The translations under genes were made by a program, and so were the position numbers. From Vitreoscilla sp. (GTDB lineage: Bacteria > Pseudomonadota > Gammaproteobacteria > Burkholderiales > Burkholderiaceae), in NCBI GenBank assembly GCA_014378125.1, contig JACMOG010000682.1, forward strand, positions 1 to 7,273: a stretch of DNA of 7,273 bases, in the 5' to 3' direction. The notes below the pieces were generated by a model. The model was not told where the DNA came from and made no database searches. It worked only from the letters and a program-made list of their open reading frames with translations. Shown piece by piece: positions 1 through 5,311 of the stretch; the first letter of the stretch is position 1; every line of letters starts with the position of its first letter.

Positions 1-2067
1 TCCACGCTGCTGCTGACGGCCCTGCCGCCCGACACGCCGATCCCGCCGCCGCCGGCGTCGACCATCACCGATCCGGTGGCGCTGAGCGTGGCGTTCGACT
101 CTCAGGCCCTTGCCGACAAGACGCCGTACGGCGCCGTTCCGGTCGGCACCGACGTGGCGTTCTCGCTGCGCGCCCTGCCCGGCATCGAGCAGGTGACGCT
201 GGTGGTGGAAAAGCGCCGGCTGGAAGGCGACCAGACCATCGACGAGTACGCCGAACTGGCGCGCGTTCCGCTCGCGCGCGCGAGCGACGGCGCGCGCGAC
301 CGCTGGAACGGCCACTTCCGGTTCGACGCCGCCGCCGTGCATGGCTACTGGTTCGAGGTGAAGGTGGGCGGCAGGACGTTGGTGTTCGAGAACAACGCGA
401 CGCCCCTGTACTGGACGCGCGAGAAAGGCGTCGGCGGCATCGGCAGCGTCGCCGAGATGCCGTCGTCCGCCAGGCGCATCCGGCGCTACCGCCAGACGGT
501 GTACGCGCCCTACGCGGTGCCCGCCTGGGCGCAGGACGCCGTCTGGTACGACATCTTCCCCGAGCGCTTTCGCAACGGCGACCGTCGCAACGACCCGAAG
601 CCCGGCGTCGACGCCTTCCACGACCGCAGCGTGGAGTTCCACGCGAACTGGAACGCCAGGCCCTTCCGCCCGAACTCCGGCGACGGCAGCGACGACCAGT
701 GGAGCAACGACTTCTTCGGCGGCGACCTGGCCGGCATCATCGAGAAGCTCGACTACATCCGCAGCGTCGGCGCCAACACGCTCTACATCACGCCGCTGTT
801 CACCGCGGCCAGCAACCACAAGTACGACACCGCCGACTGGAAGCACATCGACCCGCACTTCGGCAGCGACGCCGGCTTCGCGCGCCTGTGCCGCGAGGCG
901 GCGCGACGCGGCATCCGGGTGGTGCCCGACGCGTCGTTCAACCACTCCGGCGCCGACTCCGTCTACTTCGACCGCTACGGCACGCGGGGCGGCCACGGCG
1001 CGTTCGAGAAGGGGCGCATCAACCCCGACTCACCCTGGGCCCGCTGGTACACCTTCGACCCGGCGCAGGCCGAGCCCGACAAGCAATACAGGGGCTGGCT
1101 CGACGTGGCCGACCTCCCGGAGATCAACAAGGCCGATCCGTCGTTCCGCGACTTCGCCTACCGCGCGCCGGACTCCGTGACGAAGACCTGGCTCGCGCGC
1201 GGCGCGTCCGGCTGGCGCATGGACGTCGCACCCTGGGTGCCCGACGACTTCTGGCGCGAATGGCGCACCGAGGTCAAGCGCACGAACCCCGACGCGGTGA
1301 CGGTGGCCGAGACCTGGTGGGACGCGTCCAAGTTCTTCCTCGGCGACGAATTCGACTCGGCGATGGACTACATCTTCCGCGGCGCGGTGCTGGACTACGC
1401 CAACGGCGGGGACGCCCGCCGGATGGTGGCCAACCTCGAGCACCTGCGCGAGGCCTATCCGCCGCAGAGCTTCAACGCGATGATGAACCTGCTGTCCACC
1501 CACGACACCGCGCGCGCGCTGCACGTGCTGGGCGACGTCGACGGCCAGGCCACGCCCGCGCAGGCCGCGCTCGCCAAGCGCAAGCTGCTGCTCGCGATGC
1601 TGATCCAGATGACGTACCCCGGCGCGCCGGCCATCTTCTACGGCGACGAGGTGGGCGTCACCGGCGGCCCCGACCCGATGAACCGCGGCACGTATCCCTG
1701 GGCCGACCGCGGCGGCCATCCCGACGCCGCGCTGCTGGCCCGGGTGCGCCGCCTCACGACGATGCGCCACGACTGGCCCGTGCTGCGCCCCGGCCCGCTG
1801 CTGGCGCCGCTGCACGTGGACGAGCCCGTGGTGGTGCTGGCGCGCACGCTGCCGGGCCCCGGCGCGTCGACGCGATGGGCCATCACCGCGACCAACAACG
1901 GCGACAGCGCGCAAGGCGTGGACGTGGCGCTGCCGGCCGAGGCCGGCGGCTTGCGGTGGCACAAGCTCACCACCGACGGACACGCCGAGATGACGAGCGC
2001 CACGACCCTGCGCATCGTCGTCCCGCCCCACGGCGGCGGCGTGTGGATCAACGTTCCGCCTCCCTGA
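1..2067 (+). CDS. GH13 alpha-amylase-family glycosidase (neopullulanase/cyclomaltodextrinase-like), 5' end outside the window
   Basis: Hydrolyses alpha-glucosidic bonds in maltodextrins, cyclodextrins or pullulan fragments. The reading frame is open from base 1, so the start is probably upstream; the in-frame GTG at 76 is not convincing. Numbering from base 1, the first ~28 residues are hydrophobic then proline-rich, like the end of an export signal plus linker, with no lipobox Cys visible. Residues ~30-165 look like an N-terminal beta domain (CBM34/N-domain type). The catalytic barrel begins near WYDIFPERFRNGD (nt 544-582). All GH13 regions are present: region I DASFNH (nt 928-945); region V LPEIN (1114-1128); region II GWRMD with nucleophile Asp408 (1222-1224); region III AETWW with acid/base Glu437 (1309-1311); region IV STHD with Asp502 (1504-1506). 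GDEVGVTGGPDP follows at ~1642, then a C-terminal beta domain. LPEIN resembles the MPKLN motif of neopullulanase subfamilies. Exact substrate is uncertain. It converges on the receptor gene. Confidence 0.93.
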   Translation, partial: STLLLTALPPDTPIPPPPASTITDPVALSVAFDSQALADKTPYGAVPVGTDVAFSLRALPGIEQVTLVVEKRRLEGDQTIDEYAELARVPLARASDGARDRWNGHFRFDAAAVHGYWFEVKVGGRTLVFENNATPLYWTREKGVGGIGSVAEMPSSARRIRRYRQTVYAPYAVPAWAQDAVWYDIFPERFRNGDRRNDPKPGVDAFHDRSVEFHANWNARPFRPNSGDGSDDQWSNDFFGGDLAGIIEKLDYIRSVGANTLYITPLFTAASNHKYDTADWKHIDPHFGSDAGFARLCREAARRGIRVVPDASFNHSGADSVYFDRYGTRGGHGAFEKGRINPDSPWARWYTFDPAQAEPDKQYRGWLDVADLPEINKADPSFRDFAYRAPDSVTKTWLARGASGWRMDVAPWVPDDFWREWRTEVKRTNPDAVTVAETWWDASKFFLGDEFDSAMDYIFRGAVLDYANGGDARRMVANLEHLREAYPPQSFNAMMNLLSTHDTARALHVLGDVDGQATPAQAALAKRKLLLAMLIQMTYPGAPAIFYGDEVGVTGGPDPMNRGTYPWADRGGHPDAALLARVRRLTTMRHDWPVLRPGPLLAPLHVDEPVVVLARTLPGPGASTRWAITATNNGDSAQGVDVALPAEAGGLRWHKLTTDGHAEMTSATTLRIVVPPHGGGVWINVPPP

Positions 2068-2072
2068 CCGGA

Positions 2073-2114
2073 GGGGCCTGGCGTCTTTTCGTATCCGAAA
2101 AGGGGCCTGGCCCC
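2073..2114. terminator. Long imperfect hairpin between convergent genes, likely bidirectional terminator
   Basis: Bases 2073-2091 pair with 2096-2114 around a TATC loop. The 19-position stem has two mismatches (2079/2108 and 2083/2104) and one G-T wobble (2084/2103). The inner seven pairs, CTTTTCG/CGAAAAG, are perfect. It begins 6 bp after the GH13 stop and ends 13 bp before the receptor stop, so it can serve transcripts from both sides. No downstream T-run is present on either strand, so intrinsic termination strength is uncertain. Within the right arm, GGGGCC-T-GGCCCC (2102-2114) is itself a perfect palindrome. Confidence 0.7.
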
Positions 2115-2128
2115 GATCGTCGACGATC
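2115..2128. repeat. Perfect 14-bp palindrome at the receptor gene's 3' end
   Basis: GATCGTCGACGATC reads the same on both strands. It directly abuts the convergent-junction hairpin and overlaps two bases of the receptor stop codon (complement of 2127-2129). It may extend the junction's cruciform or terminator structure; no regulator is recognised. Confidence 0.5.
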
Positions 2129-4913
2129 AGAAGAACTTGTACGACCCGCCGAACAGCACGGTGCGGCCGTACTTCTGGTACTCGTAGACGCGATCCGGGC
2201 TGGCGCCATAGGTCTGGTACGGCGCGTCGTTGAGGTTGCTGATGGCCAGCTGCAGCGACAGATCCTTCAGCGGGCCGGTCTGGAAGGTGTAGCCCAGCTG
2301 CATGTCGACCACGCGCTCGCCCACCACGTAGCGCAGCGTGCGGTCGTTGGCGAAGTTGGCGACCTCGCCCACGAACGTCGAGCGCTGGCGCTGGCTGATG
2401 CGCGCCTCGAAGCCGTACTTCTCGTAGTAGACGGTGAGGTCGGTGACGTTCTTCGACAGGCCCGGCAGCGGGATGTTGGTGCCGATGTTGCTGCCCGGAT
2501 CCTCGATCTTGATGCGGCTGCTGGTGCGGCTGCCGCTGGCGGCGATGCCGAAGCCGTCGAGCGGTTGCCACAGCATGCCCAGCGGCAGCGAGGCCGTCAG
2601 CTCGAGGCCCTGGGGCTTGCCGCCCTTGCCGTTGAAAGGCGCGGTGAACTGGCCGATGTTGGTGGTGTGCACGAGACCCGTCGTGAACTGCGAGAAGTCG
2701 TAGCTTTCGGACTGCTGGTAGATGTACGACTTCAGGTCCTTGTAGAAGAACTGGGCCGACAGGTAGGCCTTGGTGCCGAAGTACTTCTCGTAGGTCAGGT
2801 CGAAGGCGTTCGCGCGCCACGGATCGAGCTTGGGATTGCCACCGCTGCCGCCGGGGATACCGGTGTTCGTATCGATGCCGAAGTCGATCGGCACGCGCAG
2901 CTGGTCGAGGCGCGGACGCGCCATCTGGCGCGCCAGGCCCAGGCGAACGGTCTGCTGAGAGCCGAGGTCGAGGGCCAAGTTCAGCGCGGGCAGGACGTCG
3001 TTGTAGGTCTTGCCGGAAGTGATGGGGATGATGTCGAACTTCGTGTGTCCCGGGTTGGCTGGATCCGGGTACGTGTTCGTGAAGTTGGCCGACGAGGACT
3101 GGTCGGTGTGTATCACCTGCAAGCCCAGATTGCCGCGCAGCCCGAGGCCGCCGACCTGCGTGTCGATGTTCGCCTTGAAGAAGCCGCTGGTGACCTTCTC
3201 GTTGACGTCCCACGCCTTTTGTACCAGGTACGCCTGGGCGTCCTCGGAAGGCTCGAACGGCTGGAAGTACTTCGCGATCACGCCCGGCACGTTCCAGGTG
3301 GGAATGACCCCGCCGCCGGCGAAGCCGAGATTGAGCGGCGAGTACTGCAGGTCGCTGGAGATGCTGGGCGTGCCCACGGCCGTCAGGTTGGCCTCGGGCT
3401 GGCGCTTCTTCTTCTGGCGGTCGGCGTAGTTCACGCCGGCCTCGAACTCGGAGAACACGCTGGCCAGGAACGGCGCGGGCATCGACCCGCTGAGCTTGCC
3501 GGCGCTGAGCTCGTCCGACACGTGCGGCTTCTTGCCGTAGCCCTGGCCGTAGATGGTGGGGCCCAGCAGCAGCTTGGTGGGGTCGCTGTAGTCCAGCCCC
3601 GCGCTCAGCTGCGGGAAGCCGCCGCCCACGTTGTAGGTGATGGTGTCGAGCGTGTTGGTGCCGCTGGGGCCCATCTGCGTGTTGGTCTCCAGGCTCGTCT
3701 CGTCCTTGGTGGACTTCGAGTAGCTGACGTCGGCCACCAGCTTCGCGCCCTCGGCGAGCTTGAGCTGGTTGTTCACGCCGATCGCGTTGATCCTGTCCTT
3801 GCGGTCGTAGTACATGCCGCGCACCAGCGGAACGGTGTTGGCCACCGTCGCGCCCGTCAGCACGTTGTTGCCGTCGATCGTGAGGTTGCTGAAGACGTTC
3901 GTGGTCGGGTAGTTGCCGAGGTTCACCTCGAACTGGTTGGCCGTCTCCACGCGCTTGTCCGACGACGAGTACAGGTCGACCTGCGTGGACCAGCTGGCGT
4001 TGGGCTTGAACTCGAGCACGCCGATGAAGGCGTCGCGCTTGTCGTTGCCGCTGCGCGCCAGGATCTTGGCGCCGTTGGTCACGTAGGTGTGTACAGGCAC
4101 CCCCGAGCGGCCGCTGCTGCCGTCTGGATTGGTATCGTCATGCCAGGGCTCGTAAGCCCCGAACTCGTGATCAAGGACGGGCGAGTCCTGGTGCGCGTAG
4201 CCGAACGCCACGCCGAGGGTGCGATCGGCGAACTGGTCGATGTAGCTGAGGCTGAAGCGGTTGCCGGTGGGACTGGTGTTGGCCACCTTGCCCAGCGAGT
4301 TGTGCTCGCCCTTGGCGGTGATGGTGACGTTGCGGCCGGGAAAGCTCAGCGGCTTGACGGTCTGCATGTCGATGGTGCCGGACAGGCCCTGGCCGATGAG
4401 GCCGGCGTCCGGGGTCTTGTAGACCACCACGCCGGCCATCAGCTCGGATGGGTACTGGTCGAACTCGACGCTGCGGTTGTCGCCCGTGGACACCTGCTCG
4501 CGTCCGTTGAGCAGCGTCGTGGACAGATCGGGCGACGTGCCGCGGATGCTGATGACCTCGGCCCGACCCTCGACCCGCTGCGCGGCCAGGCCGGGCAGTC
4601 GGGCGATGGACTCGGGAATGCTTGAATCGGGCAGCTTGCCGATGTCCTCCGCCGAGATGGCCTCGACGATGTTGTCGGAGTTCTTCTTCACCGAGATCGC
4701 GGCCTCGATGCCGCGCCGGATGCCGGTGACGACGACCTGTTGCGCGTCGGCGCCCGAGGCCGCCGCGGCAGGGGCCGGCGCGGCCGCCTGCGCATAGACC
4801 GATCCGGTCGCGACCAGGGCGACGAAGGCCCCTGCCGTGGCTTGGCCCGCAAAGGCCATGGTGGGCTTGAGGCGGAAAGCGGCCGTGGAGCGCGCGTGCG
4901 TTGTGGTGTTCAC
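2127..4913 (-). CDS. TonB-dependent outer-membrane receptor, maltodextrin-type (Caulobacter MalA-like)
   Basis: A 928-residue TonB-dependent receptor that would import large oligosaccharides, probably malto-oligosaccharides, into the periplasm using TonB-ExbBD energy. Start: GTG at 4913-4911 preceded by AGGAG with an 8-base spacer. Residues 1-41 form a signal peptide with a long n-region (FRLKPT), a hydrophobic core and a likely cleavage site after VYA. An Ala/Pro-rich linker follows, then a TonB-box-like QQVVVTG (58-64). The plug spans ~65-190, with AISAEDIGKLPDSSIPESI and later IRGTSPDLSTTLLNGREQ and VVVYKTPDAGLIGQGLSGT. The remainder is the 22-strand beta-barrel, ending in SYKFF with the terminal Phe expected for BAM-dependent insertion. 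The plug motifs match the family typical of Caulobacter and Xanthomonas sugar receptors. Substrate is inferred only from the neighbouring GH13 and glucokinase-like genes; other glucans are possible. It is transcribed divergently from the glucokinase-HexR fusion. Confidence 0.95.
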   Translation of the reverse strand: MNTTTHARSTAAFRLKPTMAFAGQATAGAFVALVATGSVYAQAAAPAPAAAASGADAQQVVVTGIRRGIEAAISVKKNSDNIVEAISAEDIGKLPDSSIPESIARLPGLAAQRVEGRAEVISIRGTSPDLSTTLLNGREQVSTGDNRSVEFDQYPSELMAGVVVYKTPDAGLIGQGLSGTIDMQTVKPLSFPGRNVTITAKGEHNSLGKVANTSPTGNRFSLSYIDQFADRTLGVAFGYAHQDSPVLDHEFGAYEPWHDDTNPDGSSGRSGVPVHTYVTNGAKILARSGNDKRDAFIGVLEFKPNASWSTQVDLYSSSDKRVETANQFEVNLGNYPTTNVFSNLTIDGNNVLTGATVANTVPLVRGMYYDRKDRINAIGVNNQLKLAEGAKLVADVSYSKSTKDETSLETNTQMGPSGTNTLDTITYNVGGGFPQLSAGLDYSDPTKLLLGPTIYGQGYGKKPHVSDELSAGKLSGSMPAPFLASVFSEFEAGVNYADRQKKKRQPEANLTAVGTPSISSDLQYSPLNLGFAGGGVIPTWNVPGVIAKYFQPFEPSEDAQAYLVQKAWDVNEKVTSGFFKANIDTQVGGLGLRGNLGLQVIHTDQSSSANFTNTYPDPANPGHTKFDIIPITSGKTYNDVLPALNLALDLGSQQTVRLGLARQMARPRLDQLRVPIDFGIDTNTGIPGGSGGNPKLDPWRANAFDLTYEKYFGTKAYLSAQFFYKDLKSYIYQQSESYDFSQFTTGLVHTTNIGQFTAPFNGKGGKPQGLELTASLPLGMLWQPLDGFGIAASGSRTSSRIKIEDPGSNIGTNIPLPGLSKNVTDLTVYYEKYGFEARISQRQRSTFVGEVANFANDRTLRYVVGERVVDMQLGYTFQTGPLKDLSLQLAISNLNDAPYQTYGASPDRVYEYQKYGRTVLFGGSYKFF

Positions 4914-4921
4914 CAGTTTGT

Positions 4922-4926
4922 CTCCT
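4922..4926 (-). promoter_or_regulatory. Ribosome binding site of the receptor gene
   Basis: Minus-strand AGGAG lies 8 bases before the GTG at 4913-4911. This supports the GTG start over the internal in-frame ATG (residue 19), which would cut off the basic n-region of the signal peptide. Confidence 0.8.
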
Positions 4927-4962
4927 GAGTTCTGCGGTGTGCCTGCTTCCAGGCCCCGGTAG

Positions 4963-4991
4963 ATACAAAGTGTTTGTAGTCAAACGACCAA
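4963..4991 (-). promoter_or_regulatory. Weak candidate promoter of the receptor gene
   Basis: On the minus strand, TTGGTC (4991-4986) and TTGTAT (4968-4963) are separated by 17 bases. Each hexamer matches only three of six sigma-70 consensus positions, so this is tentative. A start near 4956 would give a leader of about 43 bases carrying the AGGAG site. The spacer contains the inverted repeat GTTTG-N4-CAAAC, a position where a repressor or activator could act. Confidence 0.25.
4964..4985. promoter_or_regulatory. Overlapping inverted repeats upstream of the receptor gene, candidate operator
   Basis: Two perfect inverted repeats share bases. TACAAA-GTG-TTTGTA occupies 4964-4978 and GTTTG-TAGT-CAAAC occupies 4972-4985. 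They lie about 50-70 bp upstream of the receptor start codon, a usual operator position. The second repeat contains TGTAGT (4975-4980), the same half-site as in the HexR-like palindrome in front of the divergent gene. The binding protein is unknown: the fused HexR domain is one candidate, a LacI-type sugar repressor encoded elsewhere is another. Confidence 0.4.
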
Positions 4992-5134
4992 CTTCTTCGG
5001 GAGGTCGAAAATCTGATGTATTAAAACTAGATCACCAGATTCCCGACTGAAGTTTACCGATCTTTTCTTCCTTTGCAAGAGTGTCTCTCCTGCTGAACGC
5101 TGCATTTTGGCGCGCCAGACACGGGTAGAAACAC

Positions 5135-5160
5135 GGGGGTCGTCCCACAATCGAGCCCCC
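5135..5160. repeat. Bulged GC hairpin in the middle of the divergent region
   Basis: GGGGGTCG (5135-5142) can pair with CGA-CCCCC (5152-5160, with G5155 bulged out) around a nine-base loop. It sits just upstream of the fusion-gene promoter and could block read-through between the divergent units or act as a protein site. No function is assigned. Confidence 0.4.
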
Positions 5161-5163
5161 GCC

Positions 5164-5181
5164 TCATGGTTCACCCCATGA
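5164..5181. promoter_or_regulatory. Inverted repeat TCATGG-N6-CCATGA overlapping the fusion-gene -35
   Basis: The six-base arms are perfect (5164-5169 and 5176-5181). The right arm overlaps the first four bases of the -35 hexamer at 5178-5183, so a protein bound here would touch RNA polymerase. I do not recognise the motif as a named operator. Confidence 0.35.
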
Positions 5182-5206
5182 CACGGATGTAGTTCAATTA
5201 CTTAAT
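5178..5206 (+). promoter_or_regulatory. Sigma-70-type promoter of the glucokinase-HexR fusion gene
   Basis: The -35 ATGACA (5178-5183; five of six consensus bases) and -10 CTTAAT (5201-5206; four of six) are separated by exactly 17 bases. The predicted start near 5213 gives a leader of about 100 bases to the ATG at 5312. A HexR-like palindrome occupies most of the spacer, the classical position for repression. Confidence 0.6.
5188..5202. promoter_or_regulatory. HexR-like operator palindrome
   Basis: TGTAGTT-C-AATTACT is an imperfect palindrome centred on C5195. Of the seven opposed base pairs, five are Watson-Crick (the outermost is T/T and one is G/T). It closely resembles the gammaproteobacterial HexR consensus as I recall it (TGTAATTAAATTACA type): 12 of 15 bases agree. 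It lies between the -35 and -10 of a gene whose own product carries a HexR-type DNA-binding domain, which points to negative autoregulation. Similarity is by eye and binding is inferred. Confidence 0.5.
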
Positions 5207-5222
5207 GTCGAGAAGATTTGTA

Positions 5223-5237
5223 GCCGCCGTAGGCGGC
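5223..5237 (+). repeat. GC hairpin in the leader of the fusion gene
   Basis: GCCGCC-GTA-GGCGGC forms a perfect six-pair, all-GC stem just after the predicted transcription start. GGCGG (5232-5236) can alternatively pair with CCGCC (5251-5255), so two exclusive structures are possible. A further stem, GTTTCC/GGAAAC (5265-5270 with 5279-5284), lies downstream. It could influence transcript stability or translation; no riboswitch family is recognised. Confidence 0.4.
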
Positions 5238-5311
5238 CCCGCCCGGCTTCCCGCCGATGGAACCGTTTCCGTTCGGTGGGAAACACCCCGCGCAGGCCCG
5301 ACAATCAGCAC

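Larger units (their letters stand above)
4914..5311. other. Divergent regulatory region between the receptor and glucokinase-HexR genes
   Basis: About 400 bp with no convincing gene. Its middle part (about 4960-5220) is clearly richer in A+T than the coding sequence on either side, which marks it as promoter DNA. Besides the sites listed separately it holds an AATCTG/CAGATT inverted repeat (5010-5015 with 5036-5041) around an AT-rich stretch, a perfect 10-bp palindrome TGGCGCGCCA (5108-5117), and a direct repeat ACACGGG at 5119-5125 and 5131-5137. The only substantial open frame inside it (minus, 4980-5174, 64 codons) has no recognisable features. Confidence 0.85.

Noticed and set aside
76..78. 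GTG as the true start of the GH13 gene
   Set aside because: The frame is open back to base 1 with a hydrophobic then Pro-rich stretch typical of an export signal and linker, and no ribosome binding site precedes the GTG; the start is more likely upstream of the window.
1030..3213. A 727-codon minus-strand open frame spanning the GH13/receptor junction
   Set aside because: It is out of frame with both real genes, has the composition of a shadow frame, and runs through the terminator hairpin.
699..4625. A 1308-codon plus-strand open frame running through the GH13 gene and antisense to the receptor
   Set aside because: Its translation is Arg/Ala/Gly-rich low-complexity sequence with no motifs and crosses two well-supported genes. 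Such stop-free frames are expected in high-GC DNA.
4980..5174. A 64-codon minus-strand open frame in the divergent region
   Set aside because: It starts at a GTG without a Shine-Dalgarno sequence, overlaps the promoter and operator-like repeats, and has no recognisable domain, signal peptide or membrane segment.
5276..5278. GTG as the start of the glucokinase-HexR gene
   Set aside because: It lies inside a predicted stem with no Shine-Dalgarno sequence, and its 12 extra residues add nothing conserved; ATG 5312 leaves the complete kinase fold. The choice is not certain.
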